64,000 nt of DNA from CAVUFH01 sp963740835 (GCA_963740835.1 CAVUFH010000002.1:248001-312000); one strand, 5' to 3'; shown: positions 53,227 to 62,434, counted from the stretch's first letter. A program made the numbers and translations. The notes: generated by a model not told the origin, from the sequence alone.

Positions 53227-54419
53227 CACACGATTCCCTTCGCGTGCAGGTCGTCGAGCTCGGCGCCGCCGACTCCGAGTGCACCGAGCACCTCGCGGGT
53301 GTGCGCACCGAGGCGCGGTGCGCCCGCGGGCGCCGCCGGCGTGCTCCCGGCGACGCGCGGGAACGGCGCCTGCTGGCGCACGGCGCCGATCACCGGATCC
53401 TCGACCGTGACGAGGTCGTGGCGGGCATCCATGTGCGGATCGGCGAAGATGTCAGCGGCGGTGTATGCCGTCGCGACCGGCACATCGTTCGCGACGCACC
53501 GCTTCTCGATCTCGGTCGCGTCGAGCGTCGCCGTCCACGTCGCGACGATGCCGTTGATCTCGTCGTTGCGTGCGGCGCGGTCGGCGAGTTTCGCGAATCG
53601 GGGGTCTGCGATCAGATCCGGTTGCTCCATCGCGTGGCACAGGCGCGCGAAGTTCGCGTCGGAGCCGGCGACGATGCAGACGTACTTGCCGTCGCGCGTC
53701 GGGTAGTTGTCGAGCGGTGCAGAGTTGGCGAGGCGGTTGCCCTCGCGGTTGCGCACGACGCCGAGCCGGTCGTAGCCGGCGAGCGTCCATTCCAGGATGC
53801 GCAGCGCCGCGCCGTAGAGCGCGGCATCGATCACCGCTCCGCTCCCGCCCCGAGCATCACGCGCGTACAGCGCGGCGGTGGCCGCGTGCGCGGCGAAGAC
53901 GCCGGTGAGGTAGTCGGAGATGGTGACGCCCACGCGCACCGGCGGCCGGTCGGGGTAGCCGGTGAGGTGCAGCAGCCCGCCGTATCCGATCCCGACGCGA
54001 TCGAGACCCGGCCGTGCGGAGTTCGGGCCGTCCTGACCGAACATCGAGATCCGCACGGTGACGAGGCGCGGATCGCACGCGGTGGGGCCGATGTTCCACT
54101 GCTCCAGCGTGCCGGGCCGGAAGTTCTCGACGACGACATCGGCGGTGGCCGCGAGGCGCCGGTAGAGATCCTGGCCCTCGGGTGTACGGAGGTCGAGCGT
54201 GACGCTCTTGCGACCGCGCCCTTCGACCGCCCAGAAGAGTGAGTACGGCCCGTCGTCGCTGTCGACGAACGGACCGATCTCGCGCATGAAGTCACCGCCG
54301 CGCGGTTGCTCGACCTTGATCACCTCCGCGCCTTGCTCACCGAGCAACCCCGCGCAGAACGGCGCGGCGATGCGCGTACCGAGATCGATCACGCGGACAC
54401 CATCGAGCGGACCAGTCAT
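53226..54419 (-). CDS. CoA-transferase family III (CaiB/BaiF)
   Basis: A 397-aa formyl-CoA-transferase-like enzyme that moves CoA between carboxylates. Signatures: DLGTRIAAPFCAGLLGEQGAEVIKVE, KSVTLDLRTPEGQDLYRRL, VVENFRPGTLEQW and the catalytic-Asp region VGVTISDYLTGVFAAHAAT. The C-terminus is LGAHTREVLGALGV. ATG 54419 is the start. It heads an operon with the DUF35 and Ltp-like genes. Confidence 0.92.
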   Translation of the reverse strand: MTGPLDGVRVIDLGTRIAAPFCAGLLGEQGAEVIKVEQPRGGDFMREIGPFVDSDDGPYSLFWAVEGRGRKSVTLDLRTPEGQDLYRRLAATADVVVENFRPGTLEQWNIGPTACDPRLVTVRISMFGQDGPNSARPGLDRVGIGYGGLLHLTGYPDRPPVRVGVTISDYLTGVFAAHAATAALYARDARGGSGAVIDAALYGAALRILEWTLAGYDRLGVVRNREGNRLANSAPLDNYPTRDGKYVCIVAGSDANFARLCHAMEQPDLIADPRFAKLADRAARNDEINGIVATWTATLDATEIEKRCVANDVPVATAYTAADIFADPHMDARHDLVTVEDPVIGAVRQQAPFPRVAGSTPAAPAGAPRLGAHTREVLGALGVGGAELDDLHAKGIV

Positions 54420-54493
54420 GAGTGTGGCGATCGTAGTGGTGCGGGTATCACCCAGTTCGCGCTCAGCGCGCCACTATCGTTGGCCGACAATTC

Positions 54494-55018
54494 ATGGGCA
54501 TGACGCGTGATCTCAGTTCGGGACGCTCCCGCCCGGGAGTCGACGTCCCCGTCACCGCCGCCATCGGCGCGTTGATGGCGCCAGTGGTCGCATGCTTGCG
54601 CGGCGACGACGACGACGTGCGCGTCCTCTTCGACGGCGCATGTGAGGACGGCACGATCGAAGCCGCGCTGCAAGCCGCGCCCGCGGTCGCCCGCGTGTAC
54701 CTCCGGCTCGCACCGCCACCGGACGGTATCGACCGCATCCTGTCGGGCTACATCGGCGGCGCCCTGGACCGCTTCGGCGACCGTGAGGTCGTCGCGATCG
54801 GCGCCGAATGCCTCGAGGTCGCCCGGGTCGACAAGGCGCTCGCGCCGGTGGCCGAGACCGTGTTCGTCGACTACGCGCTCGAGCACGGACGCTGGAACGC
54901 CCTCGTCGGTGTAGTCGCCTCGTGCTGGTGGTGTGCCGAACGAGGTGCCTCGCTGCGGGGAACCGACCCCGTCAGCGAGACCACCGCGATCTGCCGCTAC
55001 CTCGCGGGCGTTGCCTGA
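54494..55018 (+). CDS. hypothetical protein
   Basis: A 174-aa acidic-to-neutral protein without signal or TM segment; the start is ATG 54494 or 54500. Mixed alpha/beta pattern: DVPVTAAIGALMAPVVACL, VRVLFDGAC, ALQAAPAVARVYLRLAP, VVAIGAECLEVARVD and a C-terminal region with CWWCAERG. Codon use fits the neighbours. No family was recognised. Divergent from the CaiB operon and convergent with the cupredoxin lipoprotein. Confidence 0.65.
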   Translation: MGMTRDLSSGRSRPGVDVPVTAAIGALMAPVVACLRGDDDDVRVLFDGACEDGTIEAALQAAPAVARVYLRLAPPPDGIDRILSGYIGGALDRFGDREVVAIGAECLEVARVDKALAPVAETVFVDYALEHGRWNALVGVVASCWWCAERGASLRGTDPVSETTAICRYLAGVA

Positions 55019-55040
55019 CGCGTGCGGCCCGAGCCGTCGC

Positions 55041-55442
55041 TCAGCTGACCTCGAGCGTCCCGTGCATGAACGAGTGGATCGTGCAGTGGAACTTGTAGGT
55101 CCCTGCGGTCAGCGCGTCGACGGTCACCGTCTTGCCGGCGGGCACCTTCACGTCGAACTTGCCGTCGTCCGAGGTGAACGTGTGCTCGGTGTCGTCCTTG
55201 TTCTCGACTTGGAACGACTCGCCGGCCTTCACCGGCTTGGTCGAGAACTTGAAGTCGGAGATCGTCACTGCGACACCCGCGCTGGTGTTGCTGCCGCTCG
55301 ACGTGGTGCTCGACGCGCTGCTTGTCGCCGCGGTCGTGGCGTTGGAGTTGCTGCTGCTGTCGTCGTCGCCACCGCACGCCGCGAGTCCGAGCGCGAGCAG
55401 CACGCAACTGGCCAACACAACGAGCGCTCTCTTGGAAGTCAT
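55041..55442 (-). CDS. cupredoxin-like (plastocyanin/amicyanin) lipoprotein
   Basis: A roughly 133-aa exported lipoprotein. The signal peptide ends in lipobox GLAAC (Cys23); a Ser/Thr/Asn-rich linker runs to about residue 55; a blue-copper fold follows. Copper ligands expected from the family are present: His in DTEHTFTSD and the Cys-His-Met set in FHCTIHSFMHG. Met at 55442 directly precedes the signal peptide; Met codons up to 55472 are possible starts. It is probably an electron carrier or copper-binding protein outside the membrane. Confidence 0.88.
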   Translation of the reverse strand: MTSKRALVVLASCVLLALGLAACGGDDDSSSNSNATTAATSSASSTTSSGSNTSAGVAVTISDFKFSTKPVKAGESFQVENKDDTEHTFTSDDGKFDVKVPAGKTVTVDALTAGTYKFHCTIHSFMHGTLEVS

Positions 55443-55512
55443 CGATCGCATCATGCCTTGGATTACGGACACGCGGGGTGGATCGGTTCAGCGGGGGGGG
55501 AATCCCGGGCGT

Positions 55513-56697
55513 TCACGGCTTCGGTTCGCGGGGGAGGCCCAGCGTGCGCTCGGCCACGACGTTCCGTTGGATCTCGTTGGTGCCCGCCCAGATGGACGCG
55601 GCCTGGTAGTACAGCCACGACCGTTGCCAGGCGCCGTCACCCGGGTTGCCCTCGGCGCCGCGCCACAGCGGCGCGCTCGGGCCGAGCACCGACATCGCGG
55701 TGTCGTGGAGGCGCTTGCTCATCTCGCTCCACCAGAGCTTGTTGATCGCCCCGACCGCACCGGGATCCTCTCCCTTGGCGGTGCGGGAGATCGAGCGCCA
55801 GTTGTGCAGCTGGAACAGCCGCACCTCCACGAACGCCTGCGCGAGCAGGGGTGCGAGGCGCGGATCGGCGAACGCGTCGCGCTCCTGCGCGAGCCGCCAC
55901 AGCTCGTCGACGAGCTGCGAATGGACAACCAGCTGGCGCGGGTTCACTCCGCGCTCGTGGGTGAGCGTCGAGTTCGCGATGCGCCAACCTTCGTCGCGCG
56001 GGCCGACCAGGCGGTCGTCGGGGACGAACACATCGGTGAAGAACACCTCGTTGAACTCGGTCTCGTCCGTGATCTGACGCAGCGGCCGCACTTCGACGCC
56101 CGGCGTGTGCATGTCGACGACCAACGCCGAGATGCCCTTCGACTTGGCTGCGTCCGCGTTCGTGCGCGCGAGGCACCAGCCCCAGTCCGCGAACTGCGCG
56201 TAGCTCGTCCAGACCTTCTGGCCGTTGAGCACGTAGCCGCCCTCAACCAGTTCCGCGCGCGTCTGCAGTGACGTCAGGTCGCTGCCCGCGCCCGGCTCGC
56301 TGAACAGCTGGCACCAGATCTCGCTGGCATCGAGGATGTTCGGGAGCCAGCGCGCTTTCTGCGCGTCGGTGCCGTGCGCGAGGAGGGTCGGCCCGACGAG
56401 GTTGACGCCGATGCGGCCGACGAGCTCGGGCGCGCGCCCGCGCGCGAGCTCCTCGGTGACGATGTAGTGCTCGACCGGGCCCGCGCCCCGGCCGCCGTAC
56501 TCCTCCGGCCAGCCGACCCCGACCCAGCGCCCGCTCGCGAGCTTCGCCTGCCACTCCCGCCCGAACCCGACTTCGTCGGCGAGGTCGTCGAATCGCGGCG
56601 GGAGCCCTTTGCCGTACTCCCACGGCAGGTTGGCGCGCAGCCACGACCGGATCTCTTCGCGCAGCGCGCGTTCCTCGGCAGTCGAGCTCAGATCCAT
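55513..56697 (-). CDS. acyl-CoA dehydrogenase, probably a FadE-type heteromer subunit
   Basis: A 394-aa acyl-CoA dehydrogenase. FAD/substrate motifs are LFSEPGAGSDLTSLQTRA and VLNGQKVWTSYAQFADWG; the end motif is AASIWAGTNEIQRNVVAERTLGLPR. The usual catalytic Glu of the IxEGTxxIQ motif is Ala here (WAGTNEIQ), as in many actinobacterial FadE subunits that work as alpha2beta2 pairs or use a Glu elsewhere. ATG 56697 is the start. It is the last gene of the TetR-amidohydrolase-P450-sulfatase run, 13 bp after the sulfatase. Confidence 0.92.
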   Translation of the reverse strand: MDLSSTAEERALREEIRSWLRANLPWEYGKGLPPRFDDLADEVGFGREWQAKLASGRWVGVGWPEEYGGRGAGPVEHYIVTEELARGRAPELVGRIGVNLVGPTLLAHGTDAQKARWLPNILDASEIWCQLFSEPGAGSDLTSLQTRAELVEGGYVLNGQKVWTSYAQFADWGWCLARTNADAAKSKGISALVVDMHTPGVEVRPLRQITDETEFNEVFFTDVFVPDDRLVGPRDEGWRIANSTLTHERGVNPRQLVVHSQLVDELWRLAQERDAFADPRLAPLLAQAFVEVRLFQLHNWRSISRTAKGEDPGAVGAINKLWWSEMSKRLHDTAMSVLGPSAPLWRGAEGNPGDGAWQRSWLYYQAASIWAGTNEIQRNVVAERTLGLPREPKP

Positions 56698-56710
56698 GTC
56701 GGTTCGGAAG

Positions 56711-58954
56711 CTACTGGGTGTCGAGCGCGGCCTCGGCTGCCGCGGCCGGGTCGAGGTCGGGCGGACCTTGCACCTCGACCACGACGCGGTGCAGGGCACC
56801 CGACCAGGGGAACGGACCGGTGTAGTCGTCGCACACCGCGAGGTTGCCGCCGCGTCCGCACCACAGGCCCGCGCCGGTGAGCGAGAACCGGATGGGCGTC
56901 ACCCGTTTGAACGCCGCGTGCCCGACGACCACGCCGTCGACGAGGAGCTCGCCGTCGCCACCGCGCGCGCTCGTCGAGGAGTACCGGAACTGCAGCGAGT
57001 GCGGGCCGGGACCGAGCGTGACCTCGGCGTCGACGCGGTACTCGCGCCAGCGCGCGAAGTTGTGGAGGTACGAGAGCGCCGACCCTCGTTTGAAGAAGGT
57101 CCAGCCACCGAGCAAGGAGCCTTGCGCCAGCAGCACGCCCTCGCCGTCACCGTCGACGTGCGCGGTGATCACGTGGTCACGGTTGCGGGTGTTGACCGCC
57201 GACTCTTCCGAGACCATGCCGCTGCCGGGCCAGTACACATAGGTCGCGCGTTCGGGCACCGCAGCCGGGCGGTTGAAGACGAAGTCGGAGAACGCGCGGT
57301 TGTCGAGCGGGAGCACGTTGTTGTGCTCCGCTTCCTCCCACCACCGTTCGACCATCGCGTGCAACCGCTCCGGCTCCTCGGCCGCGAGATCACGCGTCTC
57401 GGAAGGATCTTCGACGACGTTGTAGAGCTCCCATGGCACGACGTCGAGGCCGGGATCGCCCGACTGCATCGCGTGGTAGATCACGGCTTTCCAGCCGTCC
57501 TGGTACAACGCCCGTGAACCGAACATCTCGTAGTACTGCACCGTGTGCGCGTCCGCCGAGTCGGCCCGGGCCAAGGTGGGCGCGAAGCTCACGCCGTCGA
57601 CGGGTCCTGGCGCGTCGACGCCGATCACATCGAGGACCGTCGGGAGGATGTCGATCGCGTGCACGTACTGCGCGCGGATGTTCCCCTGCTCGGTGCCGCC
57701 GATTCCAGCCGGCCACGAGACGATCAGCGGATCGGCGACCCCGCCTTCGTGCACTTCGCGCTTCCAACGGCGGAACGGTGTGTTGCCGGCAACCGTCCAC
57801 CCCCATGGGTAGTTGTTGTGCCAGCGGGGGCCGCCGATCTCGTCGAGGATCGGCAGCGCCTCCTCGACGGTGCGGGGCGCGCCGTTCCACACGCGCGCGT
57901 CGTTCAACGATCCGAGCGCACCACCTTCGCTGCTCGCGCCGTTGTCGGACACCACGATGACGAGTGTGTTGTCGAGATCGCCCGTGTCCGAGAGCGCGTC
58001 AAGGAAGCGTCCGATGTGGTGGTCCGCGTGCGACAAGTAGCCGGCGAAGGCCTCCATGTAGCGCGCGTAGACCCGGCGTTCGTCATCGCTGAGGTCCGCC
58101 CACGCCGGAACCCACTCCGGCCGCTCCGACAACACCGTGTGGGCCGGCAGCAAGCCCATCTCGATCTGGCGCGCGAGCGCCTGTTCGCGCCATGCATCCC
58201 ACCCGACGTCGAAGCGGCCGTGGTAGCGCGCGATCCACTCGGATGGCGCGTGGTGCGGCGAGTGACAGGCACCTGGGCACAGGTACGCGAAGAACGGCTT
58301 GTCCGGGTCGACCTGCCGGAGGTCGTGCACGAATTCGATCGCGTGGTCGACCAAGTCTTCGGTGAGGTGGTAGCCGTCATCGACCGCGCGCGGCGCGTCG
58401 ACGAAGTGGCTGTCGTGCACCAGCGCGGGCGCGTTCTGGTGCGTCTCGCCCCCGAAGTACCCGTAGAACCGTTCGAACCCGCGGCCGAGCGGCCACCGGT
58501 CGCGCCGCGCGGCCAGGTTCTGTTCGTCGTCGGGCGTGAGGTGCCACTTGCCGATCGCCCACGCCGCGTACCCGTGCGGCACCAAGACCTCGGAGAGGAA
58601 CGCGTTGGCTTTCGGGATGCAGCCGTCGTAGCCGGGGAAGCCGGTCGCGAGATCGGTGATGCGACCCATCCCGTTCGCGTGGTGGTTGCGCCCGGTGAGC
58701 AGGCACGAACGAGTCGGCGAGCACAGCGCGGTCGTGTGGAAGTTGCGGTAGCGCAGCCCGCGCGTCGCGAGCGCGTCGAACGCCGGCGTGTCGAGGTCCG
58801 AACCGAAGCACCCGAGCTGCGCGAACCCGACGTCGTCGAGCACGACGAGGACGACGTTCGGCGCGCCCGCCGGCGGGCGACGAGCCGGTGGCCACCAGGG
58901 TGTCGACTCCCAGTGGTAGCGCCCGATCGTGCCCGCGAACTCGCCTGGTTCCAT
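56711..58954 (-). CDS. type I sulfatase (arylsulfatase family)
   Basis: A 747-aa cytoplasmic-type sulfatase (no signal peptide). The metal-site start is VVLVVLDDVGFAQLG (Asp40-Asp41). The formylglycine motif CSPTRSCLLTGR has Cys78 in CxPxR. Further motifs are GKWHLTPDDE and VVSDNGASSEGG. The C-terminal about 170 residues form an additional beta-rich domain (VDAEVTLGPGPHSLQFRY). It hydrolyses sulfate esters and needs a formylglycine-generating enzyme, which is not in the window. ATG 58954 lies 9 bp after the P450 stop, so it is co-transcribed. Confidence 0.93.
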   Translation of the reverse strand: MEPGEFAGTIGRYHWESTPWWPPARRPPAGAPNVVLVVLDDVGFAQLGCFGSDLDTPAFDALATRGLRYRNFHTTALCSPTRSCLLTGRNHHANGMGRITDLATGFPGYDGCIPKANAFLSEVLVPHGYAAWAIGKWHLTPDDEQNLAARRDRWPLGRGFERFYGYFGGETHQNAPALVHDSHFVDAPRAVDDGYHLTEDLVDHAIEFVHDLRQVDPDKPFFAYLCPGACHSPHHAPSEWIARYHGRFDVGWDAWREQALARQIEMGLLPAHTVLSERPEWVPAWADLSDDERRVYARYMEAFAGYLSHADHHIGRFLDALSDTGDLDNTLVIVVSDNGASSEGGALGSLNDARVWNGAPRTVEEALPILDEIGGPRWHNNYPWGWTVAGNTPFRRWKREVHEGGVADPLIVSWPAGIGGTEQGNIRAQYVHAIDILPTVLDVIGVDAPGPVDGVSFAPTLARADSADAHTVQYYEMFGSRALYQDGWKAVIYHAMQSGDPGLDVVPWELYNVVEDPSETRDLAAEEPERLHAMVERWWEEAEHNNVLPLDNRAFSDFVFNRPAAVPERATYVYWPGSGMVSEESAVNTRNRDHVITAHVDGDGEGVLLAQGSLLGGWTFFKRGSALSYLHNFARWREYRVDAEVTLGPGPHSLQFRYSSTSARGGDGELLVDGVVVGHAAFKRVTPIRFSLTGAGLWCGRGGNLAVCDDYTGPFPWSGALHRVVVEVQGPPDLDPAAAAEAALDTQ

Positions 58955-58963
58955 GCCCCGTTT

Positions 58964-60187
58964 CTAGGCGCTATCGACCGGCTTCGGCGAGAAGGTGATC
59001 GGCAGGTGCTCGGCCTGGCGGATGCCTGGGGAGAAGTTGATCTCGGCGCCCTCGGGGATCGAGTAGTCCGGGATGCGCTTGTGGAACTGCTCGATCGCGA
59101 CGTGCAGCTCGAGGCGCGCGAGGTGGGAGCCGAGGCAGCGGTGCGGCCCGCCGCCGAACGCGACGTGCCGGTTGCGACCACGGTCGAAGCGGACCTCGTC
59201 GGCCGCTTCGAACTCGGCCGCGTCGATGTTGCCCGCGCCGATCAGCAGCGTCGCGGAGTCGCCGGTGCGGCACATGACGCCGCCGATCTCGACGTCCTGG
59301 ACGATCTTGCGCGGCACCATCATCACCGGCGTCTGGTGGCGCAGCAGCTCTTCGACCGCGACCGGGATCACCTCGGGGTCGTCGAGGATCGCCTGGCGCC
59401 GTTCGGGATGCCGCGCGAGGTACGCGATCATGCAGTCGAGCGTGGCGGTGACGGTATCGAGACCGCCGAGCATCAACAGGTGACACGTGCCGAGCAGCTC
59501 GGCGTGGGTCAACGGTCGCCCTTCGACCTCGGCGCGTACGAGCGTGCTCAGGAGGCGGCCGTCGTCCGGGCCGTCGCGGCGCTCCGCGAGCTCGCGCTCG
59601 AAGTACGCGGTGATGTCGCGACCGGTCGCCTCCCGGATCTCCTGCGCTTCCTCGAGCGTGTCCGCGGCGGGCCGGATCGTGTCGTCGCGCCACAACAAGA
59701 ACCGGGGCAGGTCCGACTGCGGCAGTCCCATCAGCGCGATGAAGAAGGTGGACGGCAGCGGCGTCGCGAAGTCGTCGTGGAAGTCGCACTCGCCCCGGTC
59801 GATGAAGCCGTCGATGATCTCGTCGACGAGCTTGCGCATCTCGGGCTCGAGCTCGGCCATCTTCCGCGGCGAGAACTGCGGGTCGAGCAGCCGGCGGTAC
59901 TTCGCGTGGTCGGGCGGGTCGACCGACAGCGGGATCAGCGGGACTTCGTTGCCGACCTTCACGACGTCCTGCGAGGAGAAGACCTCGGGGTGCTTGAACG
60001 CCCACATGACATCCTCGTAGCGGGTGATCCAGACGCCGTCGCCGAACATGCCGGGTGTGCGCGCCACCGGGCATTCCGCGTGCACCTTCCGGTACGCGGG
60101 GATCGGGTCGTTGGCGGCCGCGACGTCGAAGATCTGGTCGATCGCGCTCGCCGCCGCGCCGGAAGCGGGCTCTTGCGTGTAGCTCAT
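58964..60187 (-). CDS. cytochrome P450
   Basis: A 407-aa soluble P450. The I-helix is LLMLGGLDTVTATLD (GGxDT), the ExxR is VEELLRHQTP, and the heme loop is FGGGPHRCLGSHLAR with Cys351. ATG 60187 overlaps the amidohydrolase stop (ATGA). It is distinct from the P450 at 39055-40314 (different I-helix and N-terminus) but sits in the same type of neighbourhood. It would hydroxylate a hydrophobic substrate using partner ferredoxins not seen here. Confidence 0.93.
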   Translation of the reverse strand: MSYTQEPASGAAASAIDQIFDVAAANDPIPAYRKVHAECPVARTPGMFGDGVWITRYEDVMWAFKHPEVFSSQDVVKVGNEVPLIPLSVDPPDHAKYRRLLDPQFSPRKMAELEPEMRKLVDEIIDGFIDRGECDFHDDFATPLPSTFFIALMGLPQSDLPRFLLWRDDTIRPAADTLEEAQEIREATGRDITAYFERELAERRDGPDDGRLLSTLVRAEVEGRPLTHAELLGTCHLLMLGGLDTVTATLDCMIAYLARHPERRQAILDDPEVIPVAVEELLRHQTPVMMVPRKIVQDVEIGGVMCRTGDSATLLIGAGNIDAAEFEAADEVRFDRGRNRHVAFGGGPHRCLGSHLARLELHVAIEQFHKRIPDYSIPEGAEINFSPGIRQAEHLPITFSPKPVDSA

Positions 60188-61371
60188 GGGACCTGCAGCT
60201 CCTCGGGCACGGGATGGCGGAACAACACGGACGCGTTCTGCCATGTCAGTTTGCGGATCTCATCGGCCGGTAACCCGTCGAGCGAAGCGTGGGCGAGCGC
60301 TTGGGTGTCCGGCCAGGTGGAGTCGGCGTGCGGATAGTCACTCTCGATGCAGATGTGGTCGATGCCGATGTGCTCGCGCAAGGCGATCGTCGAGCCCAGA
60401 TCGATCGCGCAGAACCAGAAGTTGCGGCGCAGGGCGTCGATCGGCGACACGTCCGGATCGTCCCAGCCGTCGCTGCCGACGGCGGAGTGATCGAGCACGT
60501 ACGTGATGCGGTCGATCAGCATCGGCACCCAACTGATGCCGCCTTCCGAGAACGCGATCTTCACGTTCGGGAAGCGGGTCGGGACGCGCGCCCACAGCCA
60601 GTCGGCGGCGGTGACGAGCGCGTTCACCGAGAACAGGCTCGTGTATAGCGCGAGCGGCGCGCCGGGAGAGCGGGCCGCGGTCCAGGACGAGGACCCGTTG
60701 TGCAGGCACACGACTGTCTCGGTCTCCTCACACGCGCGCAGGATCGGATCCCAGTGGTCGGTGTGGATCGACGGGAGGTGCAGGTCGACCGGGTTCTCCG
60801 GGAAGCTGATCGCCTTGAAGCCGCGCGCCGCGTTGGCACGGATGTCGGATGCCGCGAGTTCGGGATCGCTCAACCAGGTGAGCTGCAACGGGATCACGCG
60901 CTCCGGGTGCGGCGCGGCCCACTCGTCGATGTGCCAGTCGTTCCATGCGCGCAGCGACGCGAGCCCGAGCTCCTGGTCCTTGCTCGCCGAGAACACGGTG
61001 CCCGCGAATCCGGCGATGAGGGACGGGAAGCAGAGGCTCGCGTAGACACCGTCGAGGTCCATGTCGGCGACGCGCGCTTCGATGTCGTAACAACCACGGC
61101 GCATCTCGTCGAAGCGCGCCGGTTCCATGTTCCACTCGGGCTTGGGCCGTCCGACGACCGCGTTCAGCCCCACCTGCGGGTAGAAGCGATCCTCGTAGAC
61201 CCACGTCTCGCGCCCGTTGTCGAGCGTGACGACGCGCGGCGCGGCGCCGGCGAGATGTGCAGGCATGCGCCCCTCGAAGAGGTCCGCCGGTTCGATGAGG
61301 TGATCGTCGACGGAGATGATCGTGTAGTGCCGTTGGCGGGGGGCCGGGTCGGGGAGCAGGGTCGCGGTCAC
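60184..61371 (-). CDS. amidohydrolase (amidohydrolase-2 family)
   Basis: A 395-aa paralogue of the amidohydrolase at 37721-39016: IISVDDHLIEPADLFEGR at the start, CYDIEARVADMDLDGVYASLCFPS, a CLHNGSSS loop and the metal-site end motif IESDYPHADSTWP. GTG 61371 overlaps the TetR stop (GTGA), and its own stop overlaps the P450 start. The TetR-amidohydrolase-P450 block is therefore translationally chained. Substrate unknown. Confidence 0.92.
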   Translation of the reverse strand: MTATLLPDPAPRQRHYTIISVDDHLIEPADLFEGRMPAHLAGAAPRVVTLDNGRETWVYEDRFYPQVGLNAVVGRPKPEWNMEPARFDEMRRGCYDIEARVADMDLDGVYASLCFPSLIAGFAGTVFSASKDQELGLASLRAWNDWHIDEWAAPHPERVIPLQLTWLSDPELAASDIRANAARGFKAISFPENPVDLHLPSIHTDHWDPILRACEETETVVCLHNGSSSWTAARSPGAPLALYTSLFSVNALVTAADWLWARVPTRFPNVKIAFSEGGISWVPMLIDRITYVLDHSAVGSDGWDDPDVSPIDALRRNFWFCAIDLGSTIALREHIGIDHICIESDYPHADSTWPDTQALAHASLDGLPADEIRKLTWQNASVLFRHPVPEELQVP

Positions 61372-61958
61372 GCCGGAACCTTCGTTGCCTCGAGGCCGCG
61401 CATGCAGAAGGCGTAGAGGTAGTCCGCGAACTCGGCGACGTCAGCGACGCGCCCGAGCACGACATCATGGAAGCCGTCCATCAGCACGCCGAACACGGTC
61501 TGCGCGTCACGCGCGGGATCCGACGTGTCGATGCGCGCCGCGATGACGTCGGTGAGCGGCGCGAGCGCGGCCCGGATCGATTGCGGCTGGTGCTCGGCCA
61601 GCCGACGGTGCTCGCGGACGAGGACGCCTGCGTATCCCGCGCTTCCCGGCAGTGTCGCCAGTGCGAACAGCTCCCGCGCGAAGGTGTGCAAGGGGTCGGG
61701 GCGACCTTCGAGCAACTGCTCGAACAAGCCGGCACCGACTGCGCTCTCCTCCGCGAGCAGCGCGATGAGGAGGTCGTCCTTGCCGCGGAAGCACCGGTAG
61801 AACGACTTCAAGGAGAGGCGCGCCCGCGCTGACACCTGGGCGACCGTGAACGCGGCGCTGCCCGTCTCGTTGGCCAGCTCCCGTGCCGCGCCGACGAGCC
61901 GTTGCGGCCGGTCGTCGAGTGGGATCGGGGCGACGAGCGCCGCCGCGGAGAACGTCAT
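61368..61958 (-). CDS. TetR-family transcriptional regulator
   Basis: A 196-aa TetR regulator. The helix-turn-helix is at about residues 18-62 (RLVGAARELANETGSAAFTVAQVSARARLSLKSFYRCFRGKDD). ATG 61958 overlaps the stop of the truncated methyltransferase frame (ATGA), and its own stop overlaps the amidohydrolase start. It probably controls the operon it sits in; no obvious palindrome was found in its own upstream region. Confidence 0.92.
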   Translation of the reverse strand: MTFSAAALVAPIPLDDRPQRLVGAARELANETGSAAFTVAQVSARARLSLKSFYRCFRGKDDLLIALLAEESAVGAGLFEQLLEGRPDPLHTFARELFALATLPGSAGYAGVLVREHRRLAEHQPQSIRAALAPLTDVIAARIDTSDPARDAQTVFGVLMDGFHDVVLGRVADVAEFADYLYAFCMRGLEATKVPA

Positions 61959-62377
61959 TCTCCGCCATTCTGGTCGATGCCGGCGGTGCGGGCAAGCAGC
62001 CATGCGTTTGGAGGGTTGCGGTCGCCCGGACGACCCGAACTGTCCAAACGCTCGCCGGTCCGGCCGTTCGCCGCCGGCGGCGCGGATTCGCGTCGGAACG
62101 TGACGGCGACGCCTGCATCGGCGGCCTTGCGGGACGCCGCGGCGAGCATCGCCCTCGAGAAATCGATGCCCGTCACGGCGTATCCGGCCTGGGCCAGCAA
62201 CACCGCCAGTGAACCGGTCCCGCAGCCGACGTCGACGACGTCCGTGGGTGGTGCGGGCAGCACGGACCGCAACAGCGCGCGCCGCGCGTCCCGCACCGCC
62301 GGGTCGCGTAGCCCGTGGTCCGCTTCGTCGTCGAACGATGAGGCCTCGGAATCCCAGAAGCCGGCGGTGTCCACCAT
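61955..62377 (-). pseudogene. truncated SAM-dependent methyltransferase
   Basis: The first about 95 residues from ATG 62377 are a clean class I methyltransferase start: AGFWDSEASSFDDEADHGL, the SAM loop VVDVGCGTGSLAVLLAQAGY, and TGIDFSRAMLAAASRKA with the acidic ribose-binding Asp. After VTFRR the homology ends; the last 45 residues are unrelated and no other frame restores the fold. The 140-aa frame lacks the second half of the Rossmann domain (family length about 230-260). It looks like a C-terminal deletion that now supplies the start-stop overlap for the TetR gene. Confidence 0.75.
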
Positions 62378-62434
62378 CCGCAGATGCTGCCGTTTCCGCG
62401 ACCACTACGCACACGCCCTGGGTACCGTGACCGC

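Noticed and set aside
55486..55505. Run of eight G near 55493-55500 as a regulatory or structural element
   Set aside because: An isolated homopolymer in a short intergenic gap; equally likely a sequencing artefact and without partner sequence.
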